26,748 bases of DNA from Candidatus Aminicenantota bacterium (GTDB taxonomy: Bacteria; Acidobacteriota; Aminicenantia; Aminicenantales; Aminicenantaceae). Location of the stretch: contig DAOVBT010000002.1 in assembly GCA_030670375.1 (NCBI GenBank), forward strand, positions 1 through 26,748, written 5' to 3'. The translations under genes and the position numbers were made by a program. The notes below the pieces were generated by a model. It ran no database searches, was not told where the DNA came from, and saw nothing but the letters and a program-made list of their open reading frames with translations. Position 1 is the stretch's first letter. Every line of letters starts with the position of its first letter. This document shows positions 7,921 to 15,239 of this stretch, piece after piece.

Positions 7921-9132
7921 ATGAGTGATCCATTGAAAGGCAAACTCAAATTTCACCTGGTGGAGGAGCGTTTCGGCGCAAACATCAAGGTCATCGGGAT
8001 CGGTGGTGGAGGCGGCAATGCCATCAACCGGATGATCGAAGCCGGTATTGAAGGCGTGGAGTTCATCGCTGTGAACACAGACCTTCAAGCGCTCTCCAAT
8101 AACAAGGCAGGTTTAAAAACCCAGATCGGGAATCAGCTTACAAAGGGATTGGGAAGCGGAGGAAGTCCGGACACCGGCAAGCAGGCGGCTATGGAAGACA
8201 CGGAAAAATTGATCGAAATCATCGAAGGCGCAGACATGGTGTTTCTGACCACAGGTCTCGGAGGAGGGACAGGAACAGGAGCGACGCCGATTTTTGCCAA
8301 TCTTGCGTCCGAGATGGATATCCTGGCCATTGCCATCGTCACCTTGCCGTTCGAATTCGAGGGGAGGATACGAGCCAAACAAGCTCAAGAAGGATTGGAA
8401 GAACTCAAATCGGCCGTGGATACCGTGATCTCCATTCCGAACGAAAGGCTGTTGGAAACCGTCAATTTGGATACATCCATCCAGGATGCCTTCAAGATGG
8501 CTGATGACATCCTTCGCCAGGCCGCCCAGGGCATTTCTGATCTCATCACCAAGCCGGGTTTGATCAACCTGGATTTCGCCGATGTGAAATCCATCATGAA
8601 GGGCATGGGCATGGCTTTCATGGGAACCGGCATCGCTGCAGGAGAAAACCGAGCCGTCGATGCGGCCCAAAAGGCCATATCCAGTCCGCTTCTTGTCGAC
8701 ACATCTATCGAAGGGGCCCACGGCGTTTTGATCAACATAACCGGCGGCAAAGATATCACCTTGCTCGAGGTTTCAAAATCTTCCCAGCTCATCCACAGTT
8801 TGGCCCATCCCGATGCCAACATCATTTTTGGTACGGTTATCGATGAAAGCATGAAGGAGATGGTCAAAGTAACCGTGATCGCAACCGGTTTCGATCAGAT
8901 GGCAGAAGACCGGGTCGCCACGCCCGGAGACTTTCCGGCAGCACGTCCTGATACACCCCCTCCGTTCGAAGCTCCTCAAGAAACGCCGCCCTACATCTTC
9001 GAACCCAAAGGAAGCGAGACTCTGTGGCAAAGGCCGACCTGGGAAAAACAGTGGGAACCCTTTGAAACCCCATCTTTTATTCGTCGAAACAAGCAAACAT
9101 CCCTGAGAAAACATCCTCATGAATCGAGCTGA
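7921..9132 (+). CDS. ftsZ: FtsZ, tubulin-like GTPase of the division ring
   Basis: FtsZ polymerises at midcell in a GTP-dependent way and scaffolds the divisome. From ATG 7921 the protein is 403 aa. It has the nucleotide-binding start IGIGGGGGNAINRM, AVNTDLQAL, the tubulin signature GGGTGTG (residues 114-120), and the T7 synergy loop NLDFADV with D218 and D221 at the positions of E. coli Asp209 and Asp212. A Pro-rich linker of about 50 residues leads to the C-terminal conserved peptide TPSFIRRNK, the docking motif for FtsA and similar partners, followed by a short basic tail. The 3' end overlaps the hutI start by 14 bases, so translation of the two may be coupled. Confidence 0.97.
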   Translation: MSDPLKGKLKFHLVEERFGANIKVIGIGGGGGNAINRMIEAGIEGVEFIAVNTDLQALSNNKAGLKTQIGNQLTKGLGSGGSPDTGKQAAMEDTEKLIEIIEGADMVFLTTGLGGGTGTGATPIFANLASEMDILAIAIVTLPFEFEGRIRAKQAQEGLEELKSAVDTVISIPNERLLETVNLDTSIQDAFKMADDILRQAAQGISDLITKPGLINLDFADVKSIMKGMGMAFMGTGIAAGENRAVDAAQKAISSPLLVDTSIEGAHGVLINITGGKDITLLEVSKSSQLIHSLAHPDANIIFGTVIDESMKEMVKVTVIATGFDQMAEDRVATPGDFPAARPDTPPPFEAPQETPPYIFEPKGSETLWQRPTWEKQWEPFETPSFIRRNKQTSLRKHPHESS

Positions 9133-10396
9133 CCTCGCGGTCCTCAACTGCAACCAATTATTGACCTGTCAAGGTCCGATTCCGAAGAGGAAGACCGCTC
9201 TCCAGGACGTCGGGCTTTTGGAGAATGGTTGCATCGCCGCCTTCAAAGGAGAGATCGTTTTTGTTGGCGACGAAGAGGCCTTTCATCGTGATGTTCAGAT
9301 GTCCGATGACGGCATTTGCATCGATGGCCAGGGCCTCACAGGCCTCCCTGGATTCGTGGACCCTCACACCCATCTGCCGTTTGCCGGGAGCCGGGAGCAT
9401 GAGTTCAACCTTCGCGTGAAAGGATACACCTACCAACAACTCGCCCAGCAGGGCTTGGGCATCCAGACAACCGTCAATGCCACACGACAAGCTTCGGACG
9501 AGGAACTGCTTTCTCTTTGTCTATCCCGGCTCGACAGCATGCTTATCCACGGCACCACGACGGCAGAAGCCAAAAGTGGATATGGCCTGAACAAAAAGGA
9601 TGAGTTGAAACAGCTTCGCGTTATAAAAAAAGCCAACGCGGCCCATCCTATCGACATCGTTTCCACGTTTATGGGAGCTCATGAGGTTCCGAAAGAATAC
9701 AAGGACCGAAAGGCCGAATACATGGACCTCCTCACTCAGGAAATCCTGCCGGAAGTGAAAAACCAAAACCTGGCTGAATTTTTCGATGTTTTCTGCGAGG
9801 AGGAAGTATACTCTATCGAAGAGACCAGAGAATTAATCCATGAAGCAAAAAAAGCGGGCTTCAAGATCAAAATTCACGCCGATGAATTCACCCCGCTAGG
9901 GGGAGCTCAATTGGCCGCAGAAGAAGGGGCCATCTCTGCAGAGCACTTGATCGCCATTACCGAAGAAGGCATCGAAAAAATGGCCCAAAGCCCGACTGCT
10001 GCCATACTGTTGCCCGGTGTGTCATTTTTCCTGATGGAACATAAAACGGCACCGGCCCGCAGGATGGTCGAGCAAGGCGTTATCGTAGCCTTAGCCACGG
10101 ACTTCAACCCAGGAAGTTCGATGACCGAATCCATGCTTTTTATCCTGCAACTTGCCGTCTTCACCCTAAAAATGGGGATCGAAGAGGCCATAAACGCCGC
10201 AACCGCCAATGCCTCCTATGCTTTGGAAAAACAAGAGCAGGTAGGAAGTCTGGAAATCGGAAAAAAGATGGACCTTGTCCTATGGGATGTGCCTACTTAT
10301 CCCTATCTGGTCTATCACCTGGGAGTCAATCCGGTGAAGCACGTGATCAAAAACGGAAGAATAGTCGTTGAGGACGGAAGAATTCTCACAACCTAA
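9119..10396 (+). CDS. hutI: HutI, imidazolonepropionase
   Basis: This amidohydrolase opens 4-imidazolone-5-propanoate to N-formimidoyl-L-glutamate, the third step of histidine degradation. The 425-aa length is typical. Metal ligands expected from known HutI structures are visible: DPHTH with H83 and H85, H253 in KIHADEF, and D328 in LATDFNPGS. Substrate-side segments include PFAGSREHEFNLR, AKSGYGL, FMGAHEVP and SSMTESM. The ATG lies inside the last codons of ftsZ and only a weak GA-rich stretch precedes it, so it probably depends on ftsZ translation. No hutU, hutH or hutG lies in this window, which makes the gene an isolated catabolic enzyme at the end of a division operon. Confidence 0.95.
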   Translation: MNRADLAVLNCNQLLTCQGPIPKRKTALQDVGLLENGCIAAFKGEIVFVGDEEAFHRDVQMSDDGICIDGQGLTGLPGFVDPHTHLPFAGSREHEFNLRVKGYTYQQLAQQGLGIQTTVNATRQASDEELLSLCLSRLDSMLIHGTTTAEAKSGYGLNKKDELKQLRVIKKANAAHPIDIVSTFMGAHEVPKEYKDRKAEYMDLLTQEILPEVKNQNLAEFFDVFCEEEVYSIEETRELIHEAKKAGFKIKIHADEFTPLGGAQLAAEEGAISAEHLIAITEEGIEKMAQSPTAAILLPGVSFFLMEHKTAPARRMVEQGVIVALATDFNPGSSMTESMLFILQLAVFTLKMGIEEAINAATANASYALEKQEQVGSLEIGKKMDLVLWDVPTYPYLVYHLGVNPVKHVIKNGRIVVEDGRILTT

Positions 10397-10524
10397 AACC
10401 ATGATTCCTCCGGTAAGAAATCCACAAAGGTCTCTGTTGCACATGCCTTCCCCAAATCCGCACACACGGGCAGGGATGATCCTGGGGGCACTTGTGTTGG
10501 ACGACAACCGGCATGATTCTTCAG

Positions 10525-10854
10525 CTAGGACGTTATGATCTCTTTCAGCTGAGCTTCCAATTGAGGCTGGGGCTGGACGCCCACGAGCCTCTCTACAACT
10601 TCTCCCTTTTTAAAAACGAGAAGAGAAGGGATGGCCATTATTTCGTAGTTTTGAGCCGTGTTCATGTTCTCGTCTGTGTTCATTTTGACAACCTTCAGCT
10701 TATCTCCCATCTTCTCTACGACCGCTTCCAGCATTGGGGTCACCATCTGACAGGGAGCGCACCAAGGAGCCCAGAAATCCACCAAAACGGGAATATCGGA
10801 TTCCAACACCTCAGACTGGAATGTGTTCTCATCAACTTCTTTGATGTTTGTCAT
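10525..10854 (-). CDS. trx: Thioredoxin with a WCAPC active site
   Basis: This small cytoplasmic dithiol-disulfide oxidoreductase has 109 aa, the standard thioredoxin length. The active site reads FWAPWCAPCQMVTP, that is WCAPC instead of the usual WCGPC; the A-for-G change is known in some thioredoxins and can shift redox potential. The cis-Pro loop (MAIPSLLVFKKGE) and the VVKMNTDEN strand are intact, and no signal peptide is present. It is the last gene of a three-gene operon with an ArsR-type repressor four bases upstream. An AGGAGAA site (10862-10868) sits at the end of that repressor gene. The neighbours suggest a specialised, inducible thioredoxin rather than the general housekeeping one; that is inference. 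Confidence 0.93.
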   Translation of the reverse strand: MTNIKEVDENTFQSEVLESDIPVLVDFWAPWCAPCQMVTPMLEAVVEKMGDKLKVVKMNTDENMNTAQNYEIMAIPSLLVFKKGEVVERLVGVQPQPQLEAQLKEIITS

Positions 10855-10858
10855 TTTG

Positions 10859-11140
10859 TTATTCTCCTATATCGAATGTTTTCAAAATATTTATTATCCT
10901 GTTATCAGAAATTTTGTAACAAATTTTATTTTTCTCCCGTCTCCCGGCGATGATGCCAGCCTCCTTCAAGACTCCCAAGTGTTGGGATACATTGGGCTGA
11001 GACAGGGATAGACATTTTTGCACTTCTCCGACACAACACTCCCGCTCCATCAGATTTGCCATTATTCTCAATCTCGCCGGATGGGCCAAGGCCTTGAATT
11101 TTTCTGTAATCTCGCTGTATTGTTGTGTTTGTCTTTTCAT
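10859..11140 (-). CDS. ArsR/SmtB-family winged-helix repressor
   Basis: This 93-aa helix-turn-helix protein is of the ArsR family, whose members repress their own operon until a metal, metalloid or thiol signal releases them. The core is clear: KALAHPARLRIMANL (helix 1-2), the alpha-3 site region ERECCVGEV, and the recognition segment LSQPNVSQHLGVLKEAGII followed by a beta wing GRREKNKICYKI. The ELCVCDL metal site of arsenic sensors is here ECCVGEV: C35 and C36 are adjacent, the second Cys of CVC is Gly, and C43 lies seven residues on. The signal may therefore be thiol oxidation or persulfide rather than As(III). A strong GGGAGGGG ribosome site precedes the ATG. A candidate operator lies in the operon promoter at 11364-11383. 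Confidence 0.92.
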   Translation of the reverse strand: MKRQTQQYSEITEKFKALAHPARLRIMANLMERECCVGEVQKCLSLSQPNVSQHLGVLKEAGIIAGRREKNKICYKISDNRIINILKTFDIGE

Positions 11141-11161
11141 CGCCCCTCCCTAAAAATCAAA

Positions 11162-11335
11162 TCACCATTTTAGCCCAACCAGCAATCCGAGCAGCATGCC
11201 ATACAGGATGCTCGACCAGGGTTTGCTGGTGATGATGCAAGTGCCAGTCTTGCATCCCACGAACCGGTACAATAAATAACCCAAAATTCCGCCCACAATC
11301 ACTCCGATGATAACTTTCACTTTTTCCTTCTTCAT
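11162..11335 (-). CDS. Small two-helix membrane protein with GCxTGTC motif (DUF6132-like)
   Basis: This is a 57-aa protein with two predicted membrane helices (about residues 7-25 and 41-56) joined by a loop containing GCKTGTCIITSKPW, with Cys28 and Cys33. The Cys-rich loop and the YG..LG second helix resemble the small DUF6132 family as I remember it; function is unknown. The frame extends to a TTG at 11371, but that codon lies within the predicted promoter, so ATG 11335 (MKKEKVKV) is preferred. It is the first gene of the operon, 21 bases before the ArsR-type gene. The paired Cys residues next to a thioredoxin suggest a membrane thiol or sulfur role, which is inference. Confidence 0.75.
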   Translation of the reverse strand: MKKEKVKVIIGVIVGGILGYLLYRFVGCKTGTCIITSKPWSSILYGMLLGLLVGLKW

Positions 11336-11360
11336 AATAACATTGGAATATTCAGCCTTT

Positions 11361-11388
11361 ATTATATACAATTATTTAGATATGTCAA
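11361..11388 (-). promoter_or_regulatory. Sigma70-type promoter of the DUF6132-arsR-trx operon
   Basis: On the minus strand TTGACA (11388-11383) and TATAAT (11366-11361) are separated by 16 bases; both hexamers match the consensus exactly. The predicted transcript would start near 11354, about 20 bases before ATG 11335. This is the strongest promoter-like sequence I found in the window. Confidence 0.72.
11364..11383. promoter_or_regulatory. Candidate ArsR-type operator in the promoter spacer
   Basis: A 20-bp AT-rich imperfect dyad (minus strand ATATCTAAAT/AATTGTATAT) has 7 of 10 symmetric pairs, including four at each outer end. It spans the spacer and touches both the -35 and -10 hexamers, the usual place for ArsR autoregulation. 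AT-rich DNA easily yields such symmetry, so the assignment is tentative. Confidence 0.42.
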
Positions 11389-11537
11389 GCAAAATAAATT
11401 CAGTCCAGAATTGCCTGGATTATTTACAAGTCAAGATTGCTGCAGCGACAAGGCAGTGGCCCATGAGTTGTATTTATATACTACGATTGGGCTGCAACGA
11501 AGTCGATGTTGTGAGATTGGCCCTTAAATAGTCCAGC

Positions 11538-13034
11538 TCAGAAGTATCTGTCCATTTGTCTGTATTGTATAGCCTCCGCAATATGCGAAGGAAGAATACG
11601 CGCCTCCCCGCTCAAATCAGCGATCGTTCGTGCCACTTTCAGGACACGGGTGTAGGCCCTGGCGCTAAATCCCAGGCGATCGACGGCCATTTCCAAAAGT
11701 TTCTCCCCCTCTTCATTGATCGGGCAAAACTTTTTCACATCCCGCGTTTCCATCTCGGCATTGCTGTAAATCCTTCTCTCCGCAAACCTCCTAAGCTGTA
11801 CGGTTTTGGCTTTCGCAACCCTCTCTCTAATCACATGTGACCTTTCCCCCTCCACTTTGGAGATGATATCCTGAAACTCGACTTTGGGCACTTCGATCTG
11901 GATATCGATCCTATCGAGTAAGGGTTTGGACAATTTGGAATAATATCGGGTTTGCAGGCTGTCCGAATACTCCACACCATCGCAGGGATTCATCGCCGCC
12001 ACCAGCATAAAGGAGGAAGGGTAAGAAACACTCATCAAAACTCTAGAGATGGTCACCTTTCTGTCCTCCAAGGGTTGTCTCAAATCATCGAGCACACCTT
12101 TGCGAAACTCAGGAAACTCATCCAGAAACAACACACCGTTGTGGGCCAAGCTGACTTCCCCTGGCCGTGGGATGGAACCTCCCCCGATCAATCCAGCATC
12201 CGAGATGGTGTGATGAGGGGACCGGAAAGGTCTTTCACCCACGGCTCCTCTGTCCTTCAACAAACCGGCAACGCTGTAGATTTGCGTGACCTGTATGATT
12301 TCTTCAAAGGTCATAGGCGGCAAAATGGTGGGAAGCCGTTTGGCCAGCATGGTTTTCCCTGCTCCTGGAGGCCCGATCAAAAGGACATTGTGCAAGCCGG
12401 CAGCAGCGACTTCCAGAGCTCTCTTGACGTGCTGTTGGCCTTTTATTTCACGAAAATCCACTTCGTATGATGCATCCGGAAAAAGTTCGGAAAACAAATA
12501 TTTTTTTGGTGAAATCGGGGGTTCTGCATCACTCAATAAGTTCACAACCTGGACCAAGTTATCCAGGCTGAAAATGTCCATATCCGGAACGAGCGCGGCT
12601 TCCCGTCCATTCTCTCTGGGAATGACAATGCCTTTGAATCCCATTTTTTTGGCGAGCACTGTGGAAGAAAGAACTCCTTTGACGGGCTTCAGCCTCCCAT
12701 CCAACGCCAACTCCCCGAGGAATAAAAAATCGCAAAGGCTCTCTTCGGGAAAAAGGTCGTATGAAGCAAGGATACCCAAAGATATCGGAAGATCATATGC
12801 AGAGCCCTCCTTTTTTCTGTCCGCAGGCGCAAGATTCACGATGATCTTTCGAGGAGGAAAGCCATAGCCGCAATTCTTAAGAGCTGCCCGAATTCTTTCC
12901 TTGCTCTCCCGGATGGCCGTATCGGGCAGGCCGACTGTTGTGAACGCAGGAAGCCCCAGGGAAACATCGACCTCCACCTCAACAAGATACGCTTCGATTC
13001 CATAAAGCGAAGCACTGGAGACTTTGAACAGCAT
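11538..13034 (-). CDS. yifB: ComM/YifB-family AAA+ ATPase (Mg-chelatase-like)
   Basis: Members of this family are AAA+ proteins; Vibrio ComM is a branch-migration helicase that helps integrate incoming DNA during transformation. The protein is 498 aa from ATG 13034, a normal length. It has the N-terminal S5/Lon-like domain (GLPAFTTVGLPDTAIRESKE, then VNLAPADRKKEGSAYDLPI), the central AAA+ domain with Walker A GPPGAGKT (221-228), HHTISDAGLIGGG and Walker B LFLDEFPEF, and the C-terminal Mg-chelatase-type helical domain. A GTG at 13043 is possible, but AAGGTGG stands five bases before ATG 13034. It lies 68 bases downstream of the MglA-like gene and may share its transcript. No other competence gene is in the window. 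Confidence 0.93.
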   Translation of the reverse strand: MLFKVSSASLYGIEAYLVEVEVDVSLGLPAFTTVGLPDTAIRESKERIRAALKNCGYGFPPRKIIVNLAPADRKKEGSAYDLPISLGILASYDLFPEESLCDFLFLGELALDGRLKPVKGVLSSTVLAKKMGFKGIVIPRENGREAALVPDMDIFSLDNLVQVVNLLSDAEPPISPKKYLFSELFPDASYEVDFREIKGQQHVKRALEVAAAGLHNVLLIGPPGAGKTMLAKRLPTILPPMTFEEIIQVTQIYSVAGLLKDRGAVGERPFRSPHHTISDAGLIGGGSIPRPGEVSLAHNGVLFLDEFPEFRKGVLDDLRQPLEDRKVTISRVLMSVSYPSSFMLVAAMNPCDGVEYSDSLQTRYYSKLSKPLLDRIDIQIEVPKVEFQDIISKVEGERSHVIRERVAKAKTVQLRRFAERRIYSNAEMETRDVKKFCPINEEGEKLLEMAVDRLGFSARAYTRVLKVARTIADLSGEARILPSHIAEAIQYRQMDRYF

Positions 13035-13102
13035 GAGACCCACCTTATAAAGACGACAAGACCAATTGATTTATGTCATTGGGTGGGAGGAAAACGGATA
13101 TA

Positions 13103-13915
13103 TTATTCTTTGCTTTCGGTAAAGTCTTTGGCTAGATTTTCCAGCTCATCCTCGATATCCTTTTGGGTTTTGAATTTCACCTTCGTGACACGGAGGGGAA
13201 CACCTTTTTCCTTGGCGATAAATTTGATTTCATCTTTTTTCCTGGGCTCTTCCTTTTTAGGTGTTTCTTTTTCCTCTTCCTTCTTTTTCTTCAATCGTTC
13301 CTTACCGACTATTTTTCTTTCGTCCTCTCTAATCTTTTCTTTCACCACGGGAATGGCCAATTTAGTGATCTCTTTGAGCGTCTCAAAAACGCCTTTTCCC
13401 TTGATGGCACAGGTTTCTATATACGGAAATCCGATGGGATTCAAGAGATTATTGAAGGTCTCTACAGGAATCAAATTATCCAAATCGCGTTTATTGTATT
13501 GAAAGACAAGCGGGATAAAGTTTATATCCACGTTGTGCTCCAGGAGATTCCTTCGAAGCCCATCGAAACTCTCCAGATTGGCATCGAGAAGAGGAATTTG
13601 GGAATCTGCTACAAAAACGATCCCGTCGACGCCTTTTAAAACGCTCTTCCGCGATGCCGCGTAAAAAACTTGACCAGGAACGGTCATGAGTTGCAGATGG
13701 ATTTTAAAATTGTCGATAATACCCGCTTTGACCGGAAGCAAATCAAAAAACAACGTTCTCTCGGTATCGGTTTCCAAACAGATCAGTTCTCCCCGGAAAT
13801 CAGCATCCATGTTCGTGTATATGTAACGCAGGTTTGTGGTTTTGCCGCTTAATCCTGGTCCATAATAAACGATTTTTAAGGCAAGATTTCCCGTAGCGTA
13901 ATTCACGAAGGCCAT
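13103..13915 (-). CDS. MglA-like small Ras-type GTPase with charged C-terminal extension
   Basis: MglA-type GTPases are bacterial Ras relatives that set cell polarity or motility in Myxococcus and Thermus together with the GAP MglB. Residues 1 to about 195 form the GTPase: P-loop GPGLSGKTT (19-27), switch I region ETDTERTLFFDLLP, the MglA-type G3 motif TVPGQVFY (Thr where Ras has Asp), the Walker-B-like GIVFVADS, and the QYNKRDL guanine motif. The remaining 75 or so residues are an extension absent from standard MglA (about 195 aa). It has a K/E-rich stretch and a predicted amphipathic end (DIEDELENLAKDF). No MglB/roadblock partner is in the window. Only a weak ribosome site is seen before ATG 13915. 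The core call is firm; the role is open. Confidence 0.9.
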   Translation of the reverse strand: MAFVNYATGNLALKIVYYGPGLSGKTTNLRYIYTNMDADFRGELICLETDTERTLFFDLLPVKAGIIDNFKIHLQLMTVPGQVFYAASRKSVLKGVDGIVFVADSQIPLLDANLESFDGLRRNLLEHNVDINFIPLVFQYNKRDLDNLIPVETFNNLLNPIGFPYIETCAIKGKGVFETLKEITKLAIPVVKEKIREDERKIVGKERLKKKKEEEKETPKKEEPRKKDEIKFIAKEKGVPLRVTKVKFKTQKDIEDELENLAKDFTESKE

Positions 13916-13983
13916 TATCTTTTTCTACTCGATCTTTCTGGATTATTTCTTAACACAATAATTTCTTCCCGTCAATCCTGTCT

Positions 13984-14015
13984 CCTGGCTAAACACTTCT
14001 ACAGATGAAGCCAGG
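13984..14015. repeat. Short hairpin between the glycosyltransferase block and the MglA-like gene
   Basis: CCTGGCT (13984-13990) and AGCCAGG (14009-14015) can form a 7-bp stem with an 18-base loop in the 160-bp gene-free stretch 13916-14075. No T-run follows on the minus strand, so it is not a classical intrinsic terminator. It could still act in transcript processing or be chance. Nothing else is evident in this gap. Confidence 0.3.
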
Positions 14016-14075
14016 ACCTGTCCAACTATTTAGTCAAAGGAGATCCCAATAAATGAATATTATACCAGAGTTTGA

Positions 14076-15239
14076 TCAAAGATTAGCAAACATTTTTTTG
14101 TATTTATCCACAACCTTTGGCCAGGAATAGTTTTCTCTCACATAGGTAAATCCATTATTTCCCAAGACTTCTCTCAGTTTTTTGTCATTCAACAAAAGGT
14201 CCAAATCGGCCGCGAACTCTTGATAATCGGCATAATATATGCCGCCTTTTCCGTTGATGCAATGCTGTTTGAGTGGGTCTGTTTTTTCCTGAACGATTAT
14301 CGGAGTTTGGATGGCCATGGATTCCAGCGCTGCCATACACAGGCTTTCAAAATACGAAGGATGGATCGTCGCCAGCGCACCACGCATGGCTGCGTTTTTA
14401 TCTTCCTGTGAAACAAATCCCAAGCACCTGATTCCTGGATGAGAAGGCAATTCCATCAACAACTTTCCGATCAACACCAACTTCAGGTTTGGGTTTTGGC
14501 GGTAATACCTGAGGAAATAATCGATTAGCTCACCACACCCCTTTCCTGGTTCTATACGACCGGCATAAAGGATGTACGGAACCGATATCCTGTGTCTCTG
14601 GAAAAACATGCGCGTATCCACTTCCTCCGGTATATCCACCCCAACCCCGACAATCTCCTGATATTTTTCCTCAAAGGAAAACTGACGGCTGAGCATATCT
14701 TTCTCTGATGCGGTGTTGAACATGAAAACATCCGGAGCGGAAAAAACCTCCTTCATGATACCCAAGTGTAAAGCCGGCTCATCATGAGCTGTGGGAACCA
14801 GCACCTTCTTCCCTTGGATTCTTTTCAATCCCCAATAGGTGTTGTAGTACAGATAGGTGAAAAAGATGAACAAATCATGCTCCTTTTCCTGCTTTTCCAG
14901 AGCGTCCAGGAGTGCAGGGCTGGACGGGCCCTGTTTTTCCATCCATTCCCATTCATCCTTTTGGGTATGATCGTTAAAGAAAATCCAGTCCGAGTATTTA
15001 TTGAATGACTCGATGTCCCGTTCCCGATCCACCAAAAACCGCTTGATATGGACACCGTTCAGTAGTGACTCCCCTGGGGAATATTCATTTTCCCAGGTTA
15101 CGTAATCCTTTGCCGTTGTGGTGTAAACCGTGCAGTCATATCCCGCTTTAACCATTTTTTCCGCGATCTGCCGGCAGTGAAGTTCTGATCCTCCCATGAC
15201 CTCTTTGCCGTACCGCTGAACCACAAATGCTAGCTTCAT
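14076..15239 (-). CDS. GT4-family glycosyltransferase, type A (copy 2)
   Basis: This is a predicted retaining GT-B glycosyltransferase of 387 aa, cytoplasmic or membrane-peripheral, with unknown donor and acceptor. It begins MKLAFVVQRYGKEVMGGSEL, the N-terminal acceptor domain start of glycogen-synthase-like GT4 enzymes. The donor domain shows ILYAGRIEPGKG and the ESLCMAALE (E-x7-E) motif. It is clearly paralogous to the gene at 17366-18541: both start MKLAFVVQRYG..., share the GG.ELHCR segment, VLVPTAxxxxxxHL and GVGxxIPE. Its ATG overlaps the stop of the upstream glycosyltransferase (ATGA), so it is the last gene of a translationally coupled run. It probably acts on the same surface glycan as its neighbours. 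Confidence 0.88.
   Translation of the reverse strand: MKLAFVVQRYGKEVMGGSELHCRQIAEKMVKAGYDCTVYTTTAKDYVTWENEYSPGESLLNGVHIKRFLVDRERDIESFNKYSDWIFFNDHTQKDEWEWMEKQGPSSPALLDALEKQEKEHDLFIFFTYLYYNTYWGLKRIQGKKVLVPTAHDEPALHLGIMKEVFSAPDVFMFNTASEKDMLSRQFSFEEKYQEIVGVGVDIPEEVDTRMFFQRHRISVPYILYAGRIEPGKGCGELIDYFLRYYRQNPNLKLVLIGKLLMELPSHPGIRCLGFVSQEDKNAAMRGALATIHPSYFESLCMAALESMAIQTPIIVQEKTDPLKQHCINGKGGIYYADYQEFAADLDLLLNDKKLREVLGNNGFTYVRENYSWPKVVDKYKKMFANL

Noticed and set aside
8113..8721. 202-aa open frame on the - strand opposite ftsZ
   Set aside because: Shadow of ftsZ; no own ribosome site or domain.
10401..10538. 45-codon + strand frame just after hutI (MIPPVRNPQ...)
   Set aside because: No ribosome site, unusual composition, and it runs into the 3' end of the convergent thioredoxin gene.
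11389..11537. Possible terminator or RNA gene between the thioredoxin operon promoter and the YifB stop
   Set aside because: Only short GGGC/GCCC pairings without a T-run were seen; no tRNA-like or conserved RNA fold recognised.
12286..12867. 193-aa open frame on the + strand opposite the ComM/YifB gene
   Set aside because: Low-complexity Ser-rich shadow frame of a well-supported gene.
13947..13975. TTGACG-N17-TAAGAA as promoter of the MglA-like gene
   Set aside because: The -10 matches only three of six positions, too weak to list as a feature.
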